From Methanoregula sp. (GTDB lineage Archaea; Halobacteriota; Methanomicrobia; Methanomicrobiales; Methanospirillaceae), in contig JAURZP010000134.1 in NCBI GenBank assembly GCA_030653335.1, forward strand, positions 1 through 28,958: DNA of 28,958 bases. Direction: 5' to 3'. Positions 8,449-18,918 of this stretch are shown piece after piece; position 1 is the first letter of the stretch, and the number at the start of each line of letters is the position of its first letter. The notes beneath the pieces are model-generated. The model was given only the letters and a program-made list of their open reading frames with translations. It was not told the origin of the DNA and did no database searches. The translations under genes were made by a program, and so were the position numbers.

Positions 8449-9391
8449 AACGCCCGGTATCTATCCGGATCCGAAAGGGGTTCCTTCAGAGCCCTTGCAG
8501 TGCCCTCCGGATATGACTGTAAAGGAGATATCGTCTGATGGGGAGGAATACCCGGGATCCGTGGAAGATACGTCAACGGGTATTGACGAACCCTTATCAG
8601 AAGAACCTGCGTTACCCGAAGCAGAAAATGGCAGAGCTCTTGAAGATCCTATCGAGATCCTGGTGGGGCTTGCCGAGCGGGGAGAGATCGATCCGTGGAA
8701 TATCAACATCATCGAAGTGACCGACCGCTTCCTTTCAGAGCTGGAACGGCGGCGGGAACTCAATCTCAAGCTCTCGGGACGCACCCTCTTTTACGCAGCC
8801 ACGCTCCTGCGTATGAAGTCTGAGCAGCTTGAGATTCTTGCATGCCCGGAGGGTGTTGAGGGTGAGGATGATGGCGACTTGCCCTGCGAAGACTATGATG
8901 GGTTTCCAGATGGGGAGATTGAATATACCGGCAGGCTTGGAATTATAGAACGGCTCGAACATGAGATCCAGCGCAGGCTCGATCGCAAGAATATGAGGCA
9001 GAGCCCGATCACGCTGTTTGAGCTGATCATTGAGCTTAAGAATATTGAGAAGGAGGAACGAAGGCGGAGGAGGATGTCCGCTGATCCCAGTGAAGCGTTC
9101 CTCGTCGATGCCGATGATGTGGTCAGTATTGCCCATGATGAGGGCTACCAGGCATCCTCATCGGATGTTCTGGAAGGTTGCCTTTCCTGCCTGGAGATTG
9201 ACGGGGAGATGACCCTTGCTGAGCTCTGCGAGAAACTGGGGTGGGGTATGCCGGAAGTATATATCCCATTGTTGTTCCTTGCACTGGAAGGGCGCTGTTC
9301 GCTCCGACAGGAAGTGTTTTTCGGGGATATATGGGTGCAGATATGCCGGGTGGAAGGGGAAAAACCCATTACGGACTCCGGTGCTGAATAA
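8435..9391 (+). CDS. scpA: Segregation and condensation protein A (ScpA kleisin)
   Basis: ScpA is the kleisin that bridges the two SMC heads. From the ATG at 8435 the protein has 318 residues. An acidic, Pro/Glu-rich extension of about 70 residues precedes the conserved core DPIEILVGLAERGEIDPWNI (71-90) and NIIEVTDRFL, followed by SGRTLFYAATLLRMKSEQL, a linker rich in Asp/Glu, and a C-terminal winged-helix region (about 235-305). The open frame extends further upstream within smc, but the 8435 ATG at the smc stop is the natural coupled start. An in-frame GTG near 8560 is another option, so the length of the acidic tail is uncertain. No scpB follows, so the partner is elsewhere or replaced. 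Confidence 0.92.
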   Translation: MVEPETPGIYPDPKGVPSEPLQCPPDMTVKEISSDGEEYPGSVEDTSTGIDEPLSEEPALPEAENGRALEDPIEILVGLAERGEIDPWNINIIEVTDRFLSELERRRELNLKLSGRTLFYAATLLRMKSEQLEILACPEGVEGEDDGDLPCEDYDGFPDGEIEYTGRLGIIERLEHEIQRRLDRKNMRQSPITLFELIIELKNIEKEERRRRRMSADPSEAFLVDADDVVSIAHDEGYQASSSDVLEGCLSCLEIDGEMTLAELCEKLGWGMPEVYIPLLFLALEGRCSLRQEVFFGDIWVQICRVEGEKPITDSGAE

Positions 9392-9567
9392 TATGAGGAA
9401 TGTTCTTTTTAAAAAGACCTCATCATCCCAGTGAACGCACCCTGTCTGTCCATGCCTCGACCCGTTTACTGAACGCCCCGGCCGGCTTGCGCAATGTATC
9501 CAAACAGATAAACAACCGGAAAGTGAAAGAAGAATACAGGCAGAACAGGAAGGAGGCTCCTCTTATT

Positions 9568-10227
9568 ATGGCAACATATATGCTTGTGCATGGTGGCGAT
9601 ATGTCCACGGATACCTGGAACAGGATGACCGTGAGGCATGACTATCCTGATGGTGGGCAACTCGGGGCAAAGTACTGGGACGGGACTGCTGCAGTACTCC
9701 GTAATCATGGTCATTATGTCTTTGCACCAACGCTTGCGGATGAGCACACCCACAATCTTTCCTATCATATAGGGCAGGTCTGCACGCTTGTTGATACTGA
9801 GGATCTCCATGATGTGATCCTTGTAGGGCACAGCTATGGCGGGATGGTGATCACCGGTGTTGCGGATCGGATGCCAGAGAGAATCCGCCGGCTGGTGTAT
9901 CTGGATGCGGCACTCCCGGACCCGGGACAGTCACTTTTTGACCTGTTTGCAGAAGGAGGTGTCGACCCCCTTTCGTTCCCCGGGCTGGAACCGGCAATGG
10001 CGTACGTAGAACCACTACGGTTCGATCCTCGGAATCTGCAGCAGCTGCCAAAGACCTACATTCTCTGTACTGAGAGCGAATTTACTACAGTGACCTGTGT
10101 CGCAAAAAAGAAGATTGCGGCACATAACGCTGGATGGACATATCTTGAATTGCCCACGTCGCATGTTCCGATGGCGACCATGCCGGACCGTTTTTACCAG
10201 CTGATGGTAAGCATCGGGAAACAATGA
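9568..10227 (+). CDS. Alpha/beta hydrolase (esterase/hydroxynitrile-lyase-like)
   Basis: The 219-residue protein begins at an ATG preceded by AGGAGG (9551-9556), an 11-nt spacing. The open frame extends upstream but without homology. It fits small alpha/beta hydrolases of the plant esterase/hydroxynitrile lyase type: N-terminal strand YMLVHGG (4-10) for the oxyanion hole, nucleophile elbow GHSYGG with S89, LVYLDAALPDPG (109-120), and catalytic histidine H199 in SHVPM. The acid residue is unclear: the place where family members usually show Cys-Thr-x-Asp reads CTESEF here (167-172), so a glutamate may serve. The substrate is unknown. A perfect 14-bp palindrome TCTTTTTAAAAAGA (9404-9417) sits between scpA and this gene and may act as a promoter or terminator. 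Confidence 0.85.
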   Translation: MATYMLVHGGDMSTDTWNRMTVRHDYPDGGQLGAKYWDGTAAVLRNHGHYVFAPTLADEHTHNLSYHIGQVCTLVDTEDLHDVILVGHSYGGMVITGVADRMPERIRRLVYLDAALPDPGQSLFDLFAEGGVDPLSFPGLEPAMAYVEPLRFDPRNLQQLPKTYILCTESEFTTVTCVAKKKIAAHNAGWTYLELPTSHVPMATMPDRFYQLMVSIGKQ

Positions 10228-10929
10228 TCTGGCGAACTCGTATCTTCCTGAAGGGTGCAGACGCGAGAAAGGTGCAAGGGCCGGAAAGATGCTTCTGTAA
10301 AAGCAGAACCTTATTGCAGGGTTTTAGCGTTTGGTTTTAGGACGGTTGTGCTAATATTGGCAGGGACATTGCACATAGGATACTATAATGAAAGTAATTT
10401 CTGGGCATACGGGGCTTCATACAATAGTGTAGGAATCAGCCAGTGCCGCACCTACCCATCTTTTCGTATTCAGATCCGGAAAAATATGCGCGATTGTGAG
10501 GCTGGTGACCCTGTATTATAATGCAAAATTCACCAGTTGGGCCGTTTGTCTGAAGGCTGTATGAGTATGCGCGATTGCCGCAGGGGTCTGTAGATTTTAC
10601 TTATGGATCCGGCCGTTTACGACGTGTTCCATAATTTTTCATGCTCGCGCTCACAGAGACATGCGATCATGGTTCATGTTACACCCTTGTGTTTTTCCCG
10701 GCTCGCGCAGATGGTTGTGAACCGATACGAAATCGGGAATTTGATGAAGTAATCCGGTTTTGGAATCCGTTTTCGGACTATCAGCCTGCTGAATATTTTT
10801 CCTGCAATAGTTCATGACGAAATATTCCTGTTGGCTGAGGGATCATCCTTAAATGATTGACTGTGCTATATGTAGATCCACAAAATCTGATGACAAACCG
10901 ACGAAACCCCCCCATCGGGAACGGGTGTC
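10228..10929. other. Gene-free DNA upstream of the rRNA operon
   Basis: About 700 bp without a convincing gene. An 88-codon plus-strand frame (10255-10521) and an 85-codon minus-strand frame (10781-11038) have no domain features, and the latter overlaps the rRNA promoter. Visible items are a 12-bp direct repeat TATGCGCGATTG (10485-10496 and 10566-10577) and a small hairpin TCCG-TTTT-CGGA (10766-10777). The region may hold upstream rRNA control sequences or decayed genes, but nothing recognisable remains. Confidence 0.5.
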
Positions 10930-10998
10930 GGTTCCGAGGGAAAAACAATGCAGGCAACAAGGTATAAATAATACCACACCCTACATTGTAAGCCCGTG
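10930..10998 (+). promoter_or_regulatory. rRNA promoter P1
   Basis: A strong archaeal promoter with TATAAATA at 10963-10970. A conserved upstream block starts with GGTTCCGA (10930-10937), and a conserved start region reads CCTACATT...AGCCCGTG, ending at 10998. The whole 69-bp unit is repeated almost unchanged 148 bp downstream, 16 kb of other sequence showing nothing similar. A start would lie near 10990-10995. An upstream inverted repeat GGAAC (10918-10922)/GTTCC (10931-10935) overlaps the conserved block. Confidence 0.8.
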
Positions 10999-11077
10999 AA
11001 CGCGTGAAAATCACGACGATGTTCACAACATCAGGCATCCTTTATGAAGCACCAGTGAAGCCGGTTCAACCGGTGCT

Positions 11078-11146
11078 GGTTCCGATGGGAAAATAATGCA
11101 GGGGACAAGGTATAAATATCCTTGAAACCTACATTAAGAGCCCGTG
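11078..11146 (+). promoter_or_regulatory. rRNA promoter P2 (tandem duplicate of P1)
   Basis: This is a second copy of the P1 unit at the same register: GGTTCCGA at 11078-11085, TATAAATA at 11111-11118, and CCTACATT...AGCCCGTG ending at 11146. An upstream hairpin, AGCACC (11048-11053) with GGTGCT (11072-11077), encloses CCGGTT/AACCGG (11061-11073). That unit partly recurs at 11206-11230 without a TATA box. Tandem promoters raise rRNA output and are common before archaeal rRNA operons. Confidence 0.8.
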
Positions 11147-11205
11147 TTCAATCAAGCAACACGACGAATAACATACAACTTTCTTTGATGGAGATCCAAC
11201 GATAC

Positions 11206-11230
11206 CCGGCTTGACCGGAGTTGGTTCTGA
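11206..11230 (+). repeat. Degenerate third copy of the promoter-upstream element
   Basis: These 25 bases match 11061-11085, the element just upstream of and into P2, at 19 positions (CCGG..T..ACCGG...TGGTT.TGA). No TATA box follows, so it is probably a relic of promoter duplication, now lying in the leader just before the 16S processing stem. Confidence 0.4.
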
Positions 11231-11231
11231 C

Positions 11232-11270
11232 GTTGATACTGGCAATGCGGAAATTTGTTTAATAACCGCT
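11232..11270 (+). other. 5' arm of the pre-16S processing stem with BHB motif
   Basis: This arm pairs with 12813-12851. The outer helix is 11232-11246 with 12837-12851 (15 pairs including wobbles). The central 4-bp helix is GCGG (11247-11250) with CTGT (12830-12833). The bulges are AAA at 11251-11253 and AAA at 12834-12836. The inner helix is 11254-11270 with 12813-12829 (17 perfect pairs). This is the canonical bulge-helix-bulge cut by the archaeal tRNA splicing endonuclease to release pre-16S rRNA. Confidence 0.85.
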
Positions 11271-11320
11271 AATTCCTTAAAACAAGTTCAGATAACGTGT
11301 GCGTACAATGTACAATTAAA

Positions 11321-12787
<1,467 letters not shown>

Positions 12788-12812
12788 AACGAAATTGATT
12801 TTTTGGGGTTAA

Positions 12813-12851
12813 AGCGGTTATTAAACAAACTGTAAAATTGCCAGTGTTGAC
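12813..12851 (+). other. 3' arm of the pre-16S processing stem with BHB motif
   Basis: This is the partner of 11232-11270. AGCGGTTATTAAACAAA (12813-12829) is the exact complement of 11254-11270. The 3-nt bulge AAA lies at 12834-12836, then the outer helix ATTGCCAGTGTTGAC (12837-12851) pairs with 11232-11246. Confidence 0.85.
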
Positions 12852-12852
12852 A

Positions 12853-12912
12853 AGAATAAGGTTCAATCGCCGCAAAGGGGCGAAGAATACGGGTTCGAAC
12901 CCCGATGAGCCG
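12853..12912 (+). pseudogene. Decayed tRNA-Ala-like remnant in the 16S-23S spacer
   Basis: Related rRNA operons carry tRNA-Ala in this spacer. Here only traces remain: a perfect 5-bp anticodon-like stem TCGCC (12867-12871)/GGCGA (12879-12883) whose 7-nt loop GCAAAGG lacks the invariant U33 and any sensible Ala anticodon; a T-arm-like ACGGG-TTCGAAC-CCCGA (12889-12905) with an A-A mismatch at its base; and TGAGCCG (12906-12912) with no matching 5' acceptor strand. Compared with archaeal tRNA-Ala from memory, the block looks like one that lost the central anticodon-loop bases. It could instead be an unrelated structured spacer RNA. The rest of the spacer has a CCTCG/CGAGG hairpin (12924-12928/12941-12945). 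Confidence 0.45.
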
Positions 12913-12987
12913 TTTTAGATGCACCTCGAGATGCGAATCACGAGGGAAGGGCTGAGAGTCAAACCAATGACTTTTTGAGGCCGTGTA

Positions 12988-13022
12988 AAGGTTTGCACTA
13001 AGGACGTTAAAGGGGTTTAGCG
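12988..13022 (+). other. 5' arm of the pre-23S processing stem with BHB motif
   Basis: This arm pairs with 15949-15983. The outer helix is 12988-13002 with 15969-15983 (15 perfect pairs), extended by G13003-T15968 and A13004-T15967. The central 4-bp helix is CGTT (13005-13008) with GACG (15960-15963). The bulges are AAA at 13009-13011 and AAA at 15964-15966. The inner helix is 13012-13022 with 15949-15959. This is a canonical BHB for release of pre-23S rRNA. Confidence 0.85.
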
Positions 13023-13025
13023 GAG

Positions 13026-15929
<2,904 letters not shown>

Positions 15930-15948
15930 CAAACACTAGTGCTCACCA

Positions 15949-15983
15949 CGTTAAACCCTGACGAAATTCTTAGTGCAAACCTT
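15949..15983 (+). other. 3' arm of the pre-23S processing stem with BHB motif
   Basis: CGTTAAACCC (15949-15958), the 4-nt helix GACG (15960-15963), bulge AAA (15964-15966) and CTTAGTGCAAACCTT (15969-15983) pair with 12988-13022 as described for the 5' arm. Confidence 0.85.
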
Positions 15984-15988
15984 AAATT

Positions 15989-16014
15989 ATATCCTATCCA
16001 ATTGGATAGGGTAT
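15989..16014. repeat. Palindrome between 23S and tRNA-Cys
   Basis: CCTATCCAATTGGATAGG (15993-16010) is a perfect 18-bp palindrome, extended by a wobble and two pairs to 15989/16014. In the transcript it would form a hairpin between the pre-23S BHB stem and tRNA-Cys. A role in processing or partial termination is possible but unproven. Confidence 0.5.
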
Positions 16015-16028
16015 CATCCTACACGGCT

Positions 16029-16100
16029 GCCAAGGTGGCGGAGCGGCCACGCGGTTGACTGCAGATCAACTACACTCCGGTTCAAATCCGGACCTTGGCT
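16029..16100 (+). tRNA. tRNA-Cys (GCA)
   Basis: The acceptor stem GCCAAGG (16029-16035) pairs perfectly with CCTTGGC (16093-16099). The discriminator is T, as expected for tRNA-Cys. The anticodon arm GTTGA-CTGCAGA-TCAAC gives anticodon GCA, and the T-arm is TCCGG-TTCAAAT-CCGGA. CCA is not encoded. It lies in the rRNA operon between 23S and 5S, an arrangement typical of several methanogens. Confidence 0.95.
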
Positions 16101-16102
16101 TT

Positions 16103-16129
16103 CACTGAATTGCATTGTGCAGTTCGGTG
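16103..16129 (+). other. Hairpin just after tRNA-Cys
   Basis: CACTGAATTGCA (16103-16114) pairs with TGCAGTTCGGTG (16118-16129) in a 12-bp stem with two G-U wobbles and a TTG loop. It separates tRNA-Cys from 5S and may guide tRNA 3' or 5S 5' processing. Confidence 0.5.
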
Positions 16130-16182
16130 AGGTGAAGAATGTAATGTTCTTTGCCTGCATCTAAAAAAAGTAAACAACATGT

Positions 16183-16309
16183 GGTGATAGCGGCCATAGC
16201 TTTCGGGAAACACCTGGTCTCATTCCGAACCCAGAAGTTAAGCCGGAACACGTAGTATGCTGTACTGAGGTACGCGAGTCCTCGGGAACCATACCAAGCT
16301 GCTATCACC
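16183..16309 (+). rRNA. rrf: 5S ribosomal RNA, operon copy
   Basis: The 5S rRNA is about 127 nt. The terminal helix GGTGATAGC (16183-16191) pairs with GCTATCACC (16301-16309). Internal 5S signatures include CCATAGC, the CCGAACCCAGAAGTTAAG block and GTACGCGAGTCC. It ends the rRNA operon and is followed by the T-rich TTTCCTTCTT, a likely terminator. A second full copy and fragments occur downstream. Confidence 0.95.
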
Positions 16310-16438
16310 TTTCCTTCTTACACGGTATCTGTTTTTATGAAAATTTACTTTTAGAGCGGAGACTTTCGTAAAATATCGTCATGTCCATTATGGGACAGTA
16401 TCGGGTTCGCGGCCTGAATGATGCGTAATTAAAACCAT
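16310..16438 (+). repeat. 5S downstream spacer, copy A
   Basis: The DNA after this 5S starts TTTCCTTCTTACACGGTATC and continues through GAGCGGAG...TTCGT to the next 5S-like sequence at 16439. The same spacer, clearly homologous along its length but diverged, lies at 18536-18657, and its first part recurs after the second full 5S at 18786-18835. The repeated unit is therefore 5S plus about 125 bp of spacer. Confidence 0.75.
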
Positions 16439-16466
16439 GGTGATGGTAGCCATAGTTGTTGGGAAA
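16439..16466 (+). pseudogene. 5' fragment of a 5S rRNA gene
   Basis: These 28 bases match the 5S 5' end: GGTGAT, then GCCATAG, then GGGAAA in register, with about 21 matches of 28 against 16183-16210. Homology ends at about 16467, where AT-rich unrelated DNA begins. It sits exactly where a 5S copy is expected after spacer copy A, so it looks like the left half of an interrupted middle 5S gene. Confidence 0.65.
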
Positions 16467-16910
16467 GATCCTTATTAAAAAAAACTCAGAAATACAAATA
16501 AAATAACCAAAAAAATCCAGATATGCTAAAATATTTTGATTCTTGCTTTGGAGAGATCCAATAATTAGATTATTTTGAGATTCAATTTCAACTTTAGATA
16601 ACTTTTTAGGCTCTATAGAAAACCTCTCTTTACATAACTATTCCGAATTCTCTAATCTCTCTCTGCGATTGTGTCATTGATCGTGATTTTTGTTTGGATC
16701 GTAGTTTCCTTAAGGGCACATCTTTTTCGCGCTGAGAATTACTAAGTTCTATTGCATAAAAATTTTCTATTGTTGTCCCTTAACTCCGGACTGGTCACAA
16801 TACGCCAAATTCTACGATCAGTTATATGACAGGGATCCGGAGAACCCGCCTGGTTCTCGGGTAGTGAGGGTAGGTAAAATTTAATTTTAAGAACTGCAAT
16901 CATCATCACA
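16467..16910. other. AT-rich gene-free DNA at the left of the 5S-flanked insert
   Basis: Roughly 440 bp of low-GC DNA without a gene and unlike its GC-richer surroundings. The only structure noted is a hairpin GAGAACC (16840-16846)/GGTTCTC (16852-16858). A minus-strand frame over 16742-17188 is the antisense of the acylphosphatase remnant. Confidence 0.5.
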
Positions 16911-17200
16911 ATGATGCAGATCACGGCATATGCAAAAGGTAGCGTACAGGGAATGGGCCACCGGTATTTTGTGACTGACTGCACACAAGAGACCGGAGTA
17001 TCCGGATTTGTTAAAATGTATCCGATGGTTCCGTCCCCGTCGTTGCCGAGTGGAGTGATGGTGCCCTTTCTGATTTTAAAAGGATGGTGCAGGCACAAGG
17101 TGATCCGGTCATCCGCGTCGATGCCCGTGAAGTTGAAAAAAGCGAACCGACCGGTGGCCGGGTCCGGCATACGCGGGTGCACGGGCATGACAACACATAT
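16911..17200 (+). pseudogene. Acylphosphatase, frameshifted
   Basis: From the ATG at 16911 the first frame reads QITAYAKGSVQGMGHRYFV (with the phosphate-loop arginine) and TQETGVSGFVK, clearly acylphosphatase. At about 17022 the reading frame breaks. One frame over it continues as SDGSVPVVAEWSDGALSDFK and MVQAQGDPVIRVDAREVEKSEPTG, the rest of the domain. A single missing base where family members have Pro-Asp-Gly explains the shift. The position of the catalytic asparagine (usually VRN or VKN) reads VKM, so activity would be lost even without the shift. The second frame has no stop and runs into the nitroreductase frame. Acylphosphatases hydrolyse acyl phosphates in the cytosol. Confidence 0.8.
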
Positions 17201-17221
17201 TTAGCAGGGAGGCGGGCAATC

Positions 17222-17959
17222 GTGGCATTTGCCGTGAGCATATGGACAATCATCCTTATTGTCATCGCTGCCTGCATTGTTGCCACCGGGTTCTTCGCAC
17301 TCCCCCCCTCACCTGACGATCATGAAAAAAACGGCACGCTGCCAGCAGAAGACCTCATCCCTCTGCCGGCACCAAAAATCATGGGGACGGTATCAGTTGA
17401 GGAGGCAATTTCCGGCCGGCGCTCGGTCAGGGAATACACAAAAACACCGCTTACCATTTCAGACCTTTCCCAGCTGCTCTGGGCTGCGCAGGGGCTGACC
17501 GATCCATCGGGGCTCCGCGCCACACCATCGGCAGGCGCCCTGTACCCGCTTGAGATCTACGCAGCCTGCGGGAATGTGAACGGGCTGTCCGGAGGTGTGT
17601 ACCATTACCTCCCGCAGTCCCATGCACTGGACCGGGTCATCGGGCGCGATGTACGGGAGGATCTTTACCGCAGCGCCCTTCGACAACCGTCTGTCCGGGA
17701 TGCGGCTGCCGTGATCATCATTGCTGCCGATTACAACCGCACCACAAAGAAGTACGGCGAGCAGGGTATCCGGTATGTCCACATGGAAGCAGGCCATGCA
17801 TCCGAGAATATCTACCTGCAGGCATACGCGCTCGGGATCGGGACGGTTGCCATCGGGGCATTTGATGACAACGGAATAATGTCTTTGCTCGGGTTCCCGC
17901 ACAATCAGACGCCGCTCTACCTCATGCCGATCGGAAAAGTCAGCACGCGGGCTTCTTAA
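17222..17959 (+). CDS. Membrane-anchored SagB-type nitroreductase
   Basis: The start chosen is GTG at 17222, preceded by GGGAGG (17207-17212) at 9 nt, giving 245 residues. The open frame extends upstream to 17084, but that part is the acylphosphatase remnant. Residues of about 3-25 (AVSIWTIILIVIAACIVATG) form a membrane anchor or uncleaved signal. The catalytic domain is nitroreductase-like: RRSVREY for FMN phosphate, ATPSAGALYPLEIY, HMEAGHASENIYLQAYALG and GTVAIGAFDD. Such flavoenzymes, including SagB, oxidise or reduce small molecules or peptide azolines. No peptide substrate gene is visible nearby, so the substrate is unknown. It is the only intact gene in the segment flanked by 5S fragments. 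Confidence 0.85.
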   Translation: MAFAVSIWTIILIVIAACIVATGFFALPPSPDDHEKNGTLPAEDLIPLPAPKIMGTVSVEEAISGRRSVREYTKTPLTISDLSQLLWAAQGLTDPSGLRATPSAGALYPLEIYAACGNVNGLSGGVYHYLPQSHALDRVIGRDVREDLYRSALRQPSVRDAAAVIIIAADYNRTTKKYGEQGIRYVHMEAGHASENIYLQAYALGIGTVAIGAFDDNGIMSLLGFPHNQTPLYLMPIGKVSTRAS

Positions 17960-18082
17960 AACTGTCCTGCACGGAACGATCCATTGCCGGTGGCTCCCCC
18001 TGACATGACGGTTGCAGCAATACCCTGTCCGGCAGGAACGGACTGGCACGATGATGCATACATAAAAAAAAATACCCGTAAC

Positions 18083-18523
18083 CTGCAGCTTCCGGATTCA
18101 TTTGGACTGCGGATCCCGCGGAAGCAATAAAGATCCAGGAGATGCTGCGGCACCGCTGCATCCTTGAAAGGACGATTGATGCCAGTGAAATCCGGCATGT
18201 TGCCGGAGCTGACGCTGCATATTCGAAGGAAACTCTTTATGCTGCTGTAGTCATGATGACGTTTCCCGGGCTTGATGTTGTAGAAATAACCTGTACTGTT
18301 GATCCCGTTCCTGTACATTCCCACGCTGCTCTCCTTCCGGGAAGGACCGGCCATCGCAGAGGCGTTTTACCGCATCAGTACGGCTCCCGCTCTCCTCCCA
18401 GTCAACGGGCACGGGGGTTTGCACACCCGAATCGGATTGGCATTGCCAGACCCCATCTTGACAAAGCCCGGAACCCCCGGTGCAGTCCAGTATTTCATTG
18501 CCAGTCACCGGGAAGCAGGGTGA
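18083..18523 (+). pseudogene. Endonuclease V (deoxyinosine endonuclease), broken and truncated
   Basis: Three frame segments together spell endonuclease V. The first (from 18083) reads LQLPDSFGLRIPR. The second (from 18121) reads EAIKIQEML, RHRCILER, then HVAGADAAYSKETLYAAVVM (with the first metal Asp) and TFPGLDVVE. The third (from about 18299) reads FLYIPTLLSFREGPAIAEAF, then VNGHGG, where the family has VDGHG, so a catalytic Asp is Asn. A base is missing near 18118 and another indel lies near 18295. After HTRIGLALPDP the similarity fades and the frame ends at 18521-18523, exactly where 5S 3'-end sequence begins, so the C-terminus is lost. The ancestral enzyme nicks DNA near deaminated bases. 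Confidence 0.75.
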
Positions 18524-18535
18524 GCTGCTATCACC
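18523..18535 (+). pseudogene. 3' end fragment of a 5S rRNA gene
   Basis: AGCTGCTATCACC is identical to the last 13 bases of both full 5S copies (16297-16309 and 18773-18785). It is followed by the same downstream spacer, so the junction is a genuine 5S 3' end. Upstream of 18523 the sequence is endonuclease V, not 5S. Together with 16439-16466 it marks the two ends of an interrupted middle 5S copy. Confidence 0.65.
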
Positions 18536-18657
18536 TTTCCTTCTTACACGGTATCTTGTTATTATTTTCACTGACGAGCGGAGCCATTCGTTAAAATTAT
18601 CATCCTGTTCATTCTGGATCAGCACAAGGTTCACGACCTTCATGATATGTTAAAAAT
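18536..18657 (+). repeat. 5S downstream spacer, copy B
   Basis: Homologous to 16310-16438: it starts TTTCCTTCTTACACGGTATC, includes GAGCGGAG and TTCGT, and ends directly at the second full 5S. Copy C (18786-18835) repeats only the first 50 or so bases. No TATA box is seen at the right distance before the second 5S. Confidence 0.7.
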
Positions 18658-18785
18658 TGTGATAGCGGCCATAGCTTTTCGGGAAACACCTGGTCTCATT
18701 CCGAACCCGGCAGTTAAGCCGGAACACGTAGTATGCTGTACTGAGGTACGCGAGTCCTCTGGAACCATATCAAGCTGCTATCACC
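18658..18785 (+). rRNA. Second full-length 5S rRNA copy
   Basis: Nearly identical to the operon 5S, with one added T (CTTTTCGGG), CCCGGCAG instead of CCCAGAAG, CTCTGGA instead of CTCGGGA, and ATATCAA instead of ATACCAA. The terminal helix GTGATAGC/GCTATCAC is kept. No promoter is evident upstream, and it lies about 2.5 kb beyond the operon 5S with the accessory segment between. It may be an expressed variant or a young pseudogene. Confidence 0.8.
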
Positions 18786-18918
18786 TTTCCTTCTTACACG
18801 GTATCTTGCACTATTTTCACTGTCGAGCGCAGCGGTAATTTACCAAAAAAAAAAGAGTTCATCCCAAAACACGAGAACGAAAAGGTTCGTATCCTGTATC
18901 TTGAGTATTTGATGCAGG

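Noticed and set aside
10255..10521. 88-codon plus-strand open frame upstream of the rRNA promoters
   Set aside because: No ribosome site, no domain, odd composition, and it lies in a gene-free region; probably chance.
16742..17188. 148-codon minus-strand open frame
   Set aside because: It is antisense to the acylphosphatase remnant, whose homology on the plus strand is clear.
17084..17221. N-terminal extension of the nitroreductase from the ATG at 17084
   Set aside because: This stretch encodes the C-terminal half of acylphosphatase; the GTG at 17222 has a proper ribosome site and begins at the membrane anchor.
16183..18808. Repeated units considered as a CRISPR array
   Set aside because: The repeats are 5S genes and their spacers, few and unevenly spaced, with no short regular repeats or cas genes.
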